Shown here piece by piece: positions 41,462 to 50,492 of a DNA stretch of 64,000 bases. The first letter of the stretch is position 1. Every line of letters starts with the position of its first letter. The position numbers were made by a program, and so were the translations under genes. Under the pieces are notes generated by a model that saw nothing but the letters and a program-made list of their open reading frames with translations, searched no databases and was not told the origin of the DNA. The stretch is from JACDCA01 sp963810305 (GTDB lineage: Bacteria; Acidobacteriota; Vicinamibacteria; Vicinamibacterales; 2-12-FULL-66-21): NCBI GenBank assembly GCA_963810305.1, contig CAWEMY010000006.1, forward strand, positions 1-64,000, written 5' to 3'.

Positions 41462-42004
41462 ATGCCCTGGTTCAAGAGCGCTTCACACCACGACCCACTG
41501 GCAGTGACGATGACGGGCGTCAAGCTCGGTGACCGGCTGCTGGTCATCGGCTGCGGGCAGGCGAAGCTGGTCGCACAACTCGCGCTCAAACCGGGCCTCA
41601 CGGGTCGCGCCTGTGCGCTCGATGAGAACGCAGCCATGTCGACGCGCGCCGCCGAGACCGCCTTGCGGGAAGGCGCGCTCCTGGAATCCGAAACGGCACC
41701 GTACACGAACCTCCCCCACAACGACGCAGCCTTCGACATCGTCGTCCTCAACCACACCCTGGGCGAGATCCCGCGGGAACGCCGAATGGCCGTCCTGACC
41801 GAAGCGAGGCGCGTGCTGCGGGACGGCGGCCGCTGTATCGTCATCGAGCGGTCAGCCCGCCGGGGCCTGGTTGCGCTGGTCGCCGCGTCAGGTCCGGCTA
41901 GTGCCGAGATCGAGGAGGCGTTGACGAGCGCCGGGTTTCGTGCCGTCAGGACCCTGGCGGAACGCGAGGGACTGAGGTTCGTCGAGGGGGCCAGGAGAAG
42001 ATAA
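41462..42004 (+). CDS. SAM-dependent methyltransferase, class I
   Basis: A 180-residue Rossmann methyltransferase. Motif I is LLVIGCGQAKLVAQL, acidic motif II is ACALDEN, and the later motifs are AAFDIVVLNHTLGEI and EARRVLRDGGRCIVIER. The C-terminal part is short, so substrate recognition is unclear. It is divergent from inositol-phosphate synthase and followed by about 150 bases with a REP at the end and no gene. Confidence 0.8.
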   Translation: MPWFKSASHHDPLAVTMTGVKLGDRLLVIGCGQAKLVAQLALKPGLTGRACALDENAAMSTRAAETALREGALLESETAPYTNLPHNDAAFDIVVLNHTLGEIPRERRMAVLTEARRVLRDGGRCIVIERSARRGLVALVAASGPASAEIEEALTSAGFRAVRTLAEREGLRFVEGARRR

Positions 42005-42153
42005 GACCGCCCGTCCTTTCTGGACGTCAACTGTCTCAAGGGGCATACACCCCGGCCGTGCCCCGCCTAACAGATTTCCGCAAGAAAGGCCGAAAAACGA
42101 TGCGCGGGCTCCAGCGCAGGCGGTCAAATCCACGGCAGGTTTTTTGCCCCTGG

Positions 42154-42181
42154 GGGCAGGCCGGCTGAAGCCGGCCTCTAC
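42154..42181 (-). repeat. GTAG-type REP before the TonB-protein gene
   Basis: Minus-strand GTAG at 42181-42178, palindrome AGGCCGGC-TTCA-GCCGGCCT, five bases before the next start codon. Same family as the purD doublet. Confidence 0.8.
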
Positions 42182-42186
42182 CTGAA

Positions 42187-43284
42187 ATGTCCAGATCCGG
42201 ATTCGCGGCGGCCGAAGTGTTCACGGTTCGTGAGATTGCTCTCGCGGCGGGAGTACCGCTCCGCGTGGCGCGTGAGCTGGTGGAGTCTCGGGGCGAGGCG
42301 ACTCTCGACGGGACGTTCGTCGGTGCAATGCAGGCAGTTGGCCTGGTCAAGCAGCTCCGGGGGGAAATGGCCGAGCCCGGCCACACCGAGATGTTCGCAT
42401 CGCGTCGTGCCGGCGAACGCTCGCCGGGGGCGGGGATCGTCGGGACGGGCGCGCTTCACGCCGCGATGCTCGCAGGTCTCGTGATGATGACGACCTGGGG
42501 GATTACGTCCGCCGAAGAACAGATTCCCCGTCGAATCGATCCGACTCGCCTGGTATTTCTGGCGACACCCGGCCCGGGTGGAGGCGGCGGTGGGGGCGGC
42601 TTGAAGCAGCCGAAACCACCCGCAAAGGCGGAAATGAAAAGCAAGACATCGCTGCGGAGCCCGGTGCCGCCGCCCAAACCGCCAGTCCCCCGCAAGCCGG
42701 ACCCCGAACGGGTGACGCCGCCTCCGCCACCGGTGGTGCAGGCGACGCCGAAACCGGTTGATCCTCCGCCGCCGCCACCGCGTCCCGAGGTGACCCCACA
42801 GGTGGTCGCACCGGTCGTCACCGCTTCGTCGGACGCACGCGACCGCGCGGGCATCCCGACCGAGTCGCCGTCCGAGAGTGCGAGCCAGGGGAGTGGAACT
42901 GGCGGCGGCGCAGGTACAGGGCAAGGGACCGGTCTCGGTGAAGGCACCGGTTCCGGCATCGGCCCTGGGAGTGGCGGTGGGACAGGTGGCGGCCCCTACC
43001 GACCGGGCAGCGGAATCACGGCGCCGCAGATCGTCCGCGAGGTGAAGCCGGACTACACCGAGGATGCTCGAAGGCGCGGAATCGAAGGTGACGTCGTGCT
43101 CGAGATCGTCGTCCGCAGCGACGGCAGTGTCGGGGACGTGAAGGTTGTCCAGGGTCTCGGCGGCGGCCTGGACCGGCGGGCGGTCGACGCCGTGCGGCAA
43201 TGGAAGTTCTCTCCCGCGAAGCGGTTCGGGACGCCCGTGGACGTTCTGGTGGAAGTGGCGGTCGAGTTCAAGCTCGGCGAGTGA
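42187..43284 (+). CDS. TonB-family protein with N-terminal HTH-like segment
   Basis: A 365-residue protein. The N terminus VFTVREIALAAGVPLRVARELVES resembles a helix-turn-helix fold, followed by a membrane segment (ALHAAMLAGLVMMTTWGI), a proline-rich spacer (PVPPPKPPVPRKPD, PPPPPVVQ), a long Gly-rich stretch and a TonB C-terminal domain (PDYTEDARRRGIEGDVVLEIVVRSDGSVG, ALRQWKF-like AVRQWKFSPAKRFG). It probably spans the periplasm to energise outer-membrane transport. No ExbB/ExbD is adjacent. The cytoplasmic HTH-like head is unusual for TonB. Confidence 0.82.
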   Translation: MSRSGFAAAEVFTVREIALAAGVPLRVARELVESRGEATLDGTFVGAMQAVGLVKQLRGEMAEPGHTEMFASRRAGERSPGAGIVGTGALHAAMLAGLVMMTTWGITSAEEQIPRRIDPTRLVFLATPGPGGGGGGGGLKQPKPPAKAEMKSKTSLRSPVPPPKPPVPRKPDPERVTPPPPPVVQATPKPVDPPPPPPRPEVTPQVVAPVVTASSDARDRAGIPTESPSESASQGSGTGGGAGTGQGTGLGEGTGSGIGPGSGGGTGGGPYRPGSGITAPQIVREVKPDYTEDARRRGIEGDVVLEIVVRSDGSVGDVKVVQGLGGGLDRRAVDAVRQWKFSPAKRFGTPVDVLVEVAVEFKLGE

Positions 43285-43340
43285 GCATGCGAATAGCCAC
43301 ATCGGATGGATAGATTCTCCTGACAGTAACCGGGATCTCA

Positions 43341-44201
43341 TTGGCGCTTGCCGCCATCATGGGAGTCCTGCTTGCGCGAATGCTGCGCGAGGAGCGTCGC
43401 CGCTCCGATGCGCGGGTTGCGCTGCTCTCCGAGATGGCTGCGGAGCCGAGCCAGGTTCCCTCGTACGCCGAAATCGAAGTAGAGCCCGCGCGGTCGCAGC
43501 GCGTCAGCAGTCCGCCTCGGCGCGAGCCCCAGCCAGTCACCATTCAGGCGCCGCGGGAGCCGCAGCGGGTAATCATCCAGCCGGAGCGCGAGCTCGCGAC
43601 GAGGCCGTCACGGACGCTATTCGCGGATCGCGTGGCGGGGGACGCGGGGCGTGATTTTGCAGACTTCGAGCTTCGCCCGTCAACAGACGAAGTGCCTGGA
43701 GTCCACGATCTGTTTCACGAACAGGAGGAGCCCTCCCCGTGGCCTCGCCGCTTTGCCGTAGTCGGAGGACTGGCCGCTGTGATCGCGCTCGTCGTATTCG
43801 GATGGTCCAACGTGTCGCTTGGCCGCGGCGACGCGCCACCCGCGTCCGGGCAGATCGCGGAGGTTGCGGTCGAGGCGCCCCTCGAACTACTGTCGCTCAA
43901 GCACGCACAGGAGGAGGGCGCGTTGACGATCACCGGACTCGTGCAGAATCCGCGCGCGGGCAGGGCACTGTCCGGCGTCAAGGCCACGGTCTTCCTGTTC
44001 GGCCCCAACGGGTCGTTCATCACCAGCGGCCGTGCACCGATCGATTTCACTACCCTCGGTCCAGGGGACGAATCCCCCTTCCTGATCCGGGTTCCGGGTA
44101 CCGCTGGAGTGACTCGCTACCGCGTCGGGTTCCGCGGGGAGGACGATCGCGTGCTGGCACACGTCGATCGGCGGACGCCTGAGGCTATCGCTCGGAAGTA
44201 G
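43341..44201 (+). CDS. Membrane-anchored hypothetical with FxLYD-like domain
   Basis: About 286 residues. N-terminal membrane segment (ALAAIMGVLLARML), a disordered basic and proline-rich region, a second membrane helix (FAVVGGLAAVIALVVFGW, about 135-155) and a C-terminal beta domain reading LELLSLKHAQEEGALTITGLVQNP and GFRGEDDRVLAHV, like FxLYD domains. The start is uncertain: TTG 43341 as given, or a non-ATG codon back to 43320. It follows the TonB gene closely. Confidence 0.6.
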   Translation: MALAAIMGVLLARMLREERRRSDARVALLSEMAAEPSQVPSYAEIEVEPARSQRVSSPPRREPQPVTIQAPREPQRVIIQPERELATRPSRTLFADRVAGDAGRDFADFELRPSTDEVPGVHDLFHEQEEPSPWPRRFAVVGGLAAVIALVVFGWSNVSLGRGDAPPASGQIAEVAVEAPLELLSLKHAQEEGALTITGLVQNPRAGRALSGVKATVFLFGPNGSFITSGRAPIDFTTLGPGDESPFLIRVPGTAGVTRYRVGFRGEDDRVLAHVDRRTPEAIARK

Positions 44202-44207
44202 GGAACC

Positions 44208-45377
44208 ATGACGAACCATCGAACGCTCACGGTCTGCACTTTCATCGTGCTCTGCGTTGCCGCGGGGCGGGCGCAGCAGTCCGCGACGCAGGATCAGAAG
44301 AGCAACGAAACGTTCCGGTTCAAAACGGGCGTCGAGCTGATCAACGTCACCGCCACGGTCACCGATGCCAGCGGCCGATTTCGTTTCGGGTCTGCGCAAG
44401 GAGGACTTCCGCCTCTATCAGGACGACCAGCTGCAGCAGATCACGCACTTCAACAGCGAGCGCGTACCGATCAGTCTCGGGATCGTGCTCGACACCAGCG
44501 GCAGCATGGACGGCGAGAAAATGATGGCGGCGCGGCAGGCGCTGAATCGTTTCCTGCTCGAGCTCCTCGGTCCGGACGACGAAGTGTTCCTCTACCGCTT
44601 CGACAACAATCCCGAGCTCGTTCATGGGTGGACGACCGACAAGCGCCGGGTGAGCGAGGAGCTCTCACGGCTCCGCCCGCGCGGCGGCACGGCGATGTAC
44701 GACGCCGTCGCCGAAGCCGTTCCGATGGTGCAGTCAGGCAAGCACCGGAAGAAGGCGCTGGTGATCATTTCCGACGGTAACGACACCAGCAGCCGCATCG
44801 CGGTTGTCGCGCTGCAGGAGCAGATTCGCGAAACGGAGATTCTCGTCTACGCGATCGGGATCGACTCTCAGAACACCTTCCAGCCGCGCAGCGGATGGGG
44901 GGGATCCTGGAAAGCCTGCAGCAGCGACGTCCGCGTCCGTTCCCGTTCCCGATCCCGGGCCGGCGGCCGTCACCGCCGCCGACCAACCCGGGAGGCACAC
45001 GCTTCCCCGGCAACCCTCCGCCGATCGTGATTCCGCCGTCAGGTCCGCGCACGCGTGTTGGCGTCGGCGATGGAGTCAACGTCGCCGCGCTCCGCGACAT
45101 CACCGACGACAGCGGCGGACGCACTGAAGTCATTCGCTCGCCTCGCGATCTCGAACCGGCGACGGCCTACATTGCCGACGAACTGTCGAAGCAGTATTAC
45201 CTCGGGTACGCGGCAAGCGGATCCAAGGACGGCAGATGGCACGCGATCCGCGTGGAAGTCGATCGCGCCTACACGGTCCGCGCACGCAAGGGATTCATCG
45301 CGACAGCCGTCGGCGTCGGACGCCGCGATCGATATCCGATTCGTGCGTGCAGTCTTACGCGGCGGCCATCGGGCTGA
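44208..45377 (+). CDS. VWFA-related secreted protein, two frameshifts
   Basis: Secreted VWA protein of the type frequent in Acidobacteriota, about 390 residues after correction near 44380 (one T too many) and near 44900 (a G homopolymer). Signal peptide (TFIVLCVAAGRAQQ), a lead domain with VSGLRKEDFRLYQDDQLQQI, then the VWA core with MIDAS motif DTSGSMDG, VFLYRFDNNPE and VIISDGNDTSS. Proline-rich repeats follow (PGRRPSPPPTNPGG), then DELSKQYYLGYAA. The end overlaps the next gene by 31 bases. Partner unknown. Confidence 0.78.
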
Positions 45378-46084
45378 GCGTCGTCGGCAGCCTGGGTGGT
45401 TTGCTCGCGGCTTCGAGCTTTCTCCTTCTCGGCGACGGGCTCCGCATCAAACTCGTTCCCGCCGCCATCAGTTACGCGGTCGGCACACTGCTCGGCGCCG
45501 CGCTGCTCGCGCTGCTGCCGCAGGCGCTCGAGAAATTGCCTCCGGCGACCGCGCTCGGCACGCTGCTCGCCGGCGTCCTCACGTTCTTCATCCTCGAGCG
45601 ATTCCTGTTGTGGCGGCATTGCCACGACGGGCATGAGTGCGAGGTGCACACCAGCACCGCGGCCTCGCTGGTCATCATCGGCGATGCTTTTCATACGTTC
45701 GTCGATGGCGCGGTGATCGCAGCGGCGGTCATTACCTCGGTGCCGCTGGGCGTGACCACCGCGCTCGCGGTCGCGGCGCACGAAGTGCCGCAGGAGGTCG
45801 GGGACGTCGCAATCCTCCTCCGAGCTGGTTATCGACGGAGCCGGGCGCTGTTGCTGAACCTGATTTCAGCCACAGGGGGCGTCCTCGGCGCGGGCGCGAT
45901 GCTCCTCGCGTCGCAGTCGGTGCCGAACCTGCTGCCCTACGTCCTCGCTTTCGCCGCAGGCAACTTCCTGTACATCGCGATGGCCGACCTCATTCCAGAT
46001 CTTCATCGCGGCCATATGAACGAGAGCTCGGTCCGGCAACTCCTGCTCATTGGCGCCGGAATTCTGACGATCGTCCTGTTGTAG
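45347..46084 (+). CDS. ZIP-family metal transporter
   Basis: A 245-residue ZIP transporter from a GTG at 45347, overlapping the preceding VWA gene. Eight helices are expected; the metal-binding helices carry IGDAFHTFVDGAVIAAAV and VAAHEVPQEVGDVAILLRAG, with the diagnostic HExPxxxGD, and a histidine-rich cytosolic loop WRHCHDGHECEVHTSTA precedes them. It imports divalent metals such as Zn or Mn. Nothing nearby gives the metal. Confidence 0.9.
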   Translation: MQSYAAAIGLSVVGSLGGLLAASSFLLLGDGLRIKLVPAAISYAVGTLLGAALLALLPQALEKLPPATALGTLLAGVLTFFILERFLLWRHCHDGHECEVHTSTAASLVIIGDAFHTFVDGAVIAAAVITSVPLGVTTALAVAAHEVPQEVGDVAILLRAGYRRSRALLLNLISATGGVLGAGAMLLASQSVPNLLPYVLAFAAGNFLYIAMADLIPDLHRGHMNESSVRQLLLIGAGILTIVLL

Positions 46085-46188
46085 GGACAGCCCGACGACG
46101 TCCTCATTCAAACGCGCGCAAAACGTGGCTCGCGGCGTGGCATTAGCTTTGCGGCGGAGTTCTTCGATTGCCCGCCGCCTGAAACTAT

Positions 46189-46269
46189 AGAACTATGAGC
46201 AATGAACTCGGTCGAGGAACCGAGAACGGCTGCTGCGTTGATAGTTCTGAGTTCATAGTTCTGAGTTCG
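46189..46269. repeat. GAACTATGAG / ATAGTTCTGAGTTC inverted repeat
   Basis: Left words GAACTATGAGCAATGAACTC and right words GAGTTCATAGTTCTGAGTTC pair across about 40 bases in the spacer before the BON gene. They match the word family at 5748 and 13666. Confidence 0.55.
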
Positions 46270-46283
46270 TGAGGGTCCGGGTC

Positions 46284-46817
46284 ATGAAGTTTACGTTCGC
46301 CGTCGCGGTCGCTTGTTTGCTCCTCGCCGCAATGCCCGCCGCGGGACTCGCACAGGCCAAACCCGATACTCAGATTTCCGACGATGTCATTCGTTCTGTG
46401 AACACGTATACGCGGTTCACCGTGTTCGACTACGTCGGCGTGGACGTCCAGAATGGTGTGCTCACGCTGACCGGCCGGGTAACGATGCCGTTCAAGAAGG
46501 ACGAGATTGCGCAGCGCGCCGCTGGTGTCGACGGCGTCAAGACTGTCCGCAACGACATCGGCGTGCTGCCGCCCTCGCCGTTCGACGAGGATCTGCGTCA
46601 CAAGGTGGCGCGCGCCATCTACGGCAACGCCGCCTTCTGGCGATACGCGGCCATGCCCAACCCTCCAATCCACATCGTCGTCGAGGGCGGCCGAGTCACT
46701 CTGACTGGTGTGGTGCAGAGCGAGGTGGATCGCACGCTTGCGCGCTCGCTCGCAACAGGCCAGGGGGAAATCTCCTTGACGAATGCGCTCAGAACTGACG
46801 CCGAGGCGCGACAGTAA
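46284..46817 (+). CDS. Periplasmic BON-domain protein
   Basis: A 177-residue exported protein from ATG 46284 with signal peptide (FAVAVACLLLAAMPAAGLAQA). Two BON domains: about 30-90 (VRSVNTYTRFTVFDYVGVDVQNGVLTLTGRV) and about 110-165 (IHIVVEGGRVTLTGVVQSEVDRTLA). BON domains bind phospholipid membranes and are typical of OsmY-like envelope stress proteins. The TAA stop opens the octamer array TAACTTCT. Confidence 0.88.
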   Translation: MKFTFAVAVACLLLAAMPAAGLAQAKPDTQISDDVIRSVNTYTRFTVFDYVGVDVQNGVLTLTGRVTMPFKKDEIAQRAAGVDGVKTVRNDIGVLPPSPFDEDLRHKVARAIYGNAAFWRYAAMPNPPIHIVVEGGRVTLTGVVQSEVDRTLARSLATGQGEISLTNALRTDAEARQ

Positions 46818-46880
46818 CTTCTAACTTCTAACTTCTAACTTCTAAAACTAGGAGTTTAGGAGTTAGGAGTTAGGAATTTG
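46815..46880. repeat. TAACTTCT octamer hairpin array
   Basis: Four tandem TAACTTCT copies then an inverted arm of AGGAGTTT, AGGAGTTAGG and GGAGTT words. The BON stop TAA is the first repeat base, and the convergent lipoprotein ends LTPNS with a TAA supplied by the other arm. Confidence 0.85.
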
Positions 46881-47638
46881 GAGTTGTCTCCCCGTCCGCG
46901 TCTTATGGTCCACCAGATCGCCAGGACGAGGACGAGGACGGCGGCGGTGAAGGCGCCGACGAAGAGCCAGAGCGTTAGATAGAGGATGGACTGGCTTTCC
47001 ATCTTGACCAGGACTTCCACTGGACGGCCTTCGAGCCGGTCGGCAAGGTGCTGCTCCCACGCGAGGATGTTGCCGCGGTCCGTCGACCTCGTCTCGTTGG
47101 TTTGCAGGTCGCGTGCGTTGTGAAATTCGATCTTGCTGGGCAGGTGCAGCCTGAACGCAACGATCTCACTGCCATCCCACCCGTAGTTCTGAAGCGATCC
47201 CGGCTTCATCGCCGACTCGCCGACCTGCTGCGTGTATACGTGCTTGCCGTCCTGCTGGATCAGAGAGTACCGAGACCATGAGAAAGGTCCGGCGTCATGC
47301 AGCTTGCGGATGTCGGCGAATCTCACCCGCACCTGAACGAAGCGCCGTCCCTTCCGGTGCCACTCGCGGCTGACGCGGGTAACTTCGGTCACCGGTGTGG
47401 TGAAGAGCGCGCGAACCTGATCACGACTGATGCGGCCGCTGCTGTCGGTGGGTACCGGAAGACCGCGCAGGGCCGCGAGCGCCGGATACGACGCATTCAC
47501 GACGAGCGTTCCGCTCCCGTCGAGGCTGAGGGTGAGATCTTCTTCGTATTCGTACTGCTTGCCGAAAACGCCGCCGCCACAGGCGGCAGCCGACGTGAGC
47601 GCCACCAGCGCAGCGGCGGCGCACAGGCGTCTGAACAT
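46856..47638 (-). CDS. Lipoprotein with C-terminal membrane anchor (LppM-like)
   Basis: About 260 residues from ATG 47638 (MFRRLCAAAALVALTSAAACGGG, lipid Cys in the AAACGGG box; a longer open start is rejected because a -10 box is just upstream). The body reads FGKQYEYEEDLTLSLDGSGTLVVNAS and is predicted beta-rich; a C-terminal membrane helix (TLWLFVGAFTAAVLVLVLAIW) ends with basic residues. The pattern matches LppM-like proteins. The last codons and stop are from octamer repeats. Divergent from polA. Confidence 0.72.
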   Translation of the reverse strand: MFRRLCAAAALVALTSAAACGGGVFGKQYEYEEDLTLSLDGSGTLVVNASYPALAALRGLPVPTDSSGRISRDQVRALFTTPVTEVTRVSREWHRKGRRFVQVRVRFADIRKLHDAGPFSWSRYSLIQQDGKHVYTQQVGESAMKPGSLQNYGWDGSEIVAFRLHLPSKIEFHNARDLQTNETRSTDRGNILAWEQHLADRLEGRPVEVLVKMESQSILYLTLWLFVGAFTAAVLVLVLAIWWTIRRGRGDNSKFLTPNS

Positions 47639-47645
47639 TGTGCGA

Positions 47646-47655
47646 ATGATATAAG
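47646..47655. promoter_or_regulatory. Overlapping divergent -10 boxes of the lipoprotein gene and polA
   Basis: Plus-strand TATAAG (47650-47655), eight bases before the polA ATG 47664, and minus-strand TATCAT (47651-47646), seven bases before ATG 47638, share the central TA. RNA polymerase could bind only one direction at a time. Confidence 0.55.
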
Positions 47656-47663
47656 AGTTCCTG

Positions 47664-50417
47664 ATGGATCCGCGGCCGCGCCTCTTTCTCATCGACGGCA
47701 GCTCGCAGATGTACCGTGCGTATCACGCCATGCGCGGCGGTGGCCTCAGCGGCCCCGGAGGCAAGACGACCCACGCCGTCTACATCTTCGTGACCATGCT
47801 GCGGAAGCTGATGGAGGATCACAACCCGCAGTACATCGCTGCCTCGTTCGATCTTCCGGGACGCACGTTCCGCTCCGATCTCGCCGCCGACTACAAGGCA
47901 ACCCGCTCACCGATGCCGCCGGATCTTGCGGAGCAGATTCCATGGGTGCACGAAGCGTGTGAAGCGCTCGGCGTGCCGATTCTGACCTACGAACGTTACG
48001 AGGCAGACGACGTGATCGGCACGCTGGCGGCGAAGGCGATCGCCGCCGGATTCGAAGTGGCGATCGTGACCGGCGACAAGGATTTCTTTCAGCTCGTTCA
48101 CGACGGCCTGAAGGTCTATAACCCGAAGGACGACGGCACCTGGTACAACGCCGAAGGGGTGAAGGAGAAGTTCGGCGTGCTGCCGGGGCAGGTTGTAGAC
48201 GTGCTCGCGCTGATGGGCGACTCCATCGACAACATCAAAGGCGTGCCCGGCATTGGTGAGAAGGGCGCGCGCGACCTGATCGCAACCTACGGCACTCTCG
48301 AGGCGCTGCTCGCCCACGCCCCTGAAATCACGAACAAGCGATACCGCGAGGGGCTGCTGAATCACGCCGACGATGCGAGGCAAAGCCGCGAGCTGGCCCG
48401 CATCCGGATTGACGTTCCGGTCGATTTCGATCCCGACGCGGTGCGCTACCGAGGCGCCTCGCGGGCGGCGTGCTTCGAGCTCTTTACTCGCCTCGGATTT
48501 CGCACCCTGGTCATGGAGTACGCCCCGACGGCAGACACCGTCGGAAACGACTATGCGATTGTCGACACCACGCAAGGGCTCGCGAATCTGGTGGCCGAGC
48601 TCGAGACCGCTGGCCGCTTCGCGTTCCGCGTAATTCCTGATGCACCCTCCGCGATGCGCGCCGGCATTGTCGGTTTCTCGTTCTCGACGGGCGCGCGGCG
48701 GGCGCGTTACGTGCCGATTTCGTCCTCCGCCAAGAAGGGCTGGCCTGCGGCTGCGTCCGACGGCGGTCTTTTCGCTCCAGACCAGGCCGAAGAGCAGCCG
48801 GGACTTCCGGGATCTGCAGTGCTGGACGGCTTGAAGCATCTGCTCGAGAATCCCTCGGTCGCCAAGGTCGGACACGACCTGAAGTTCGATGCGATCGTCC
48901 TCGCGCGGCACGGTGTCGAGCTTCGCGGCATCGAAACCGACACGATGCTCGCCAGTTACCTCGTCGATGCCACTCGCTCCGCGCATCCGCTCGAGGAGCT
49001 GGCGCTGGAGCACGCCGGCTACAAGGCGCTGAAGGAAGAGGATCTTTGCGGCAGAGGGGCCAAGGCCATCTCATTCGCGGACGTGCCGCTCGAGCGGATG
49101 CTCGACTACGCAGGTGAGAGAGCGGACCTGGCGCTGCAGATGGCCGGACCGCTGCGCGAACTGCTGCGGCGGGAAGAGCTGGAGGAGCTTTACCAGACGT
49201 TCGAGCTCCCTCTGGTGCCTGTCCTGGTCGCCATCGAGCGGGCCGGCGTGCGCATCGACGGGCCTACCCTGCTGTCGCAGTCGGGCAATGTCGACAAGGA
49301 GCTGGCGCGGCGCGCGGCCCAGATTTACGAGTACGCCGGCGAGGAATTCAACATCAACTCGCCGAAGAAACTCTCGGAGATCCTGTTCGACAAGCTCGGG
49401 ATGCGCACCGAGACGATTCGCCGGACGACGAAGACGAAGGCTCAATCAACGTCGTTCGAAGTGCTCGAGGAGCTGGCGCTGGGGCACGAGTTGCCGCGGC
49501 TGATCCTCGAGTGGCGCGCTCTGATGAAGCTGAAAGGCACCTACATCGACGCGCTCCCGCAGCTGGTAGATCCCGAGACCGGACGCGTCCATACCTGCTT
49601 CAACCAGGCCGTCGCCGCCACGGGACGGTTGAGCAGCAGCGACCCGAACCTGCAGAACATTCCGATCCGAACCGAGGTCGGACGCGAGATCCGCCGTGCG
49701 TTCGTTGCCGAGCCGGGCAACGTCCTGATCTCGGCCGATTACTCGCAGATCGAGCTGCGGGTGCTGGCGCACATGTCGGACGAGCAGACGTTGATCGAGG
49801 CCTTCAGCCGGAACGAAGACATTCACGATCGCACCGCCGCCAAGGTGTTTGGCGCGATGAGCAATCTCTCGGCGCACGAACTCCGCCGGCGCGCCAAGAT
49901 CATCAACTACGCGCTGCTCTACGGCAAGCAGGCGTTCACGCTTGCGAAGGACATCGGCGTGTCGCGGCAGGAAGCCCAGGATTTCATCGACGCCTACTTC
50001 GCGGGCTTTCCGGACGTTCGCCGCTTCATCGACGACCTGCTGGTCAAGGCGCGCGAATCGGGCGTGGTCAAGACCATGTTCGGCCGGCGACGCCTGGTCC
50101 CCGAGTTGACGAGCCGCAACGGCCAGATCAGGGGTGCCGCCGAGCGGGTGGCGGTCAACCTGCCGATCCAGGGCAGCGCCGCCGACATCCTGAAAAAGGC
50201 GATGATCGACGTCCACGCCGCCCTGCCGTCGGTCGCAGCGAGCCGTGCGCGCATGATCCTGACCGTTCACGATGAGTTGTTGTTCGAGACACCGAGAGAA
50301 GCCGCAGAAGAAACCGTCGCCCTGGTCAGGGAGCAGATGGAGAGCGCCGTACGCCTCAAGGTTCCGCTGACAGTGGATATCGGAGTCGGTGAGAACTGGA
50401 AGGAAGCGAAGAGTTGA
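47664..50417 (+). CDS. polA: DNA polymerase I, proofreading site lost
   Basis: 917 residues. The 5'-3' exonuclease domain (DGSSQMYRAYHAM, TYERYEADDVIGTLA, GDKDFFQLV) and the polymerase domain (SADYSQIELRVLAHMS, INYALLYGKQAF, LTVHDELLFE) are complete. In the 3'-5' exonuclease domain the two catalytic acids of the usual FDTET motif are replaced by FRVIP (R322, I324), while D409 of LKFD remains, so proofreading is probably inactive. The O-helix residue that is Phe762 in E. coli is Tyr749, a variant tied to poor discrimination against dideoxynucleotides. Confidence 0.95.
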   Translation: MDPRPRLFLIDGSSQMYRAYHAMRGGGLSGPGGKTTHAVYIFVTMLRKLMEDHNPQYIAASFDLPGRTFRSDLAADYKATRSPMPPDLAEQIPWVHEACEALGVPILTYERYEADDVIGTLAAKAIAAGFEVAIVTGDKDFFQLVHDGLKVYNPKDDGTWYNAEGVKEKFGVLPGQVVDVLALMGDSIDNIKGVPGIGEKGARDLIATYGTLEALLAHAPEITNKRYREGLLNHADDARQSRELARIRIDVPVDFDPDAVRYRGASRAACFELFTRLGFRTLVMEYAPTADTVGNDYAIVDTTQGLANLVAELETAGRFAFRVIPDAPSAMRAGIVGFSFSTGARRARYVPISSSAKKGWPAAASDGGLFAPDQAEEQPGLPGSAVLDGLKHLLENPSVAKVGHDLKFDAIVLARHGVELRGIETDTMLASYLVDATRSAHPLEELALEHAGYKALKEEDLCGRGAKAISFADVPLERMLDYAGERADLALQMAGPLRELLRREELEELYQTFELPLVPVLVAIERAGVRIDGPTLLSQSGNVDKELARRAAQIYEYAGEEFNINSPKKLSEILFDKLGMRTETIRRTTKTKAQSTSFEVLEELALGHELPRLILEWRALMKLKGTYIDALPQLVDPETGRVHTCFNQAVAATGRLSSSDPNLQNIPIRTEVGREIRRAFVAEPGNVLISADYSQIELRVLAHMSDEQTLIEAFSRNEDIHDRTAAKVFGAMSNLSAHELRRRAKIINYALLYGKQAFTLAKDIGVSRQEAQDFIDAYFAGFPDVRRFIDDLLVKARESGVVKTMFGRRRLVPELTSRNGQIRGAAERVAVNLPIQGSAADILKKAMIDVHAALPSVAASRARMILTVHDELLFETPREAAEETVALVREQMESAVRLKVPLTVDIGVGENWKEAKS

Positions 50418-50420
50418 CGC

Positions 50421-50492
50421 TGTTAACCCCTCTAACGCCTAACTACTAACTCCTAAGATTTTTAGAAGTTAGAAGTTAGAAGTTAGGGGTTT
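50421..50492. repeat. CTAACTCCTAA / AGAAGTTAG octamer hairpin array
   Basis: AACCCCTCTAACGCCTAACTACTAACTCCTAAG-type words to the left and three AGAAGTTAG copies to the right, between convergent polA and the next gene. The stop of the minus-strand gene (TAA) is inside it. Confidence 0.8.
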
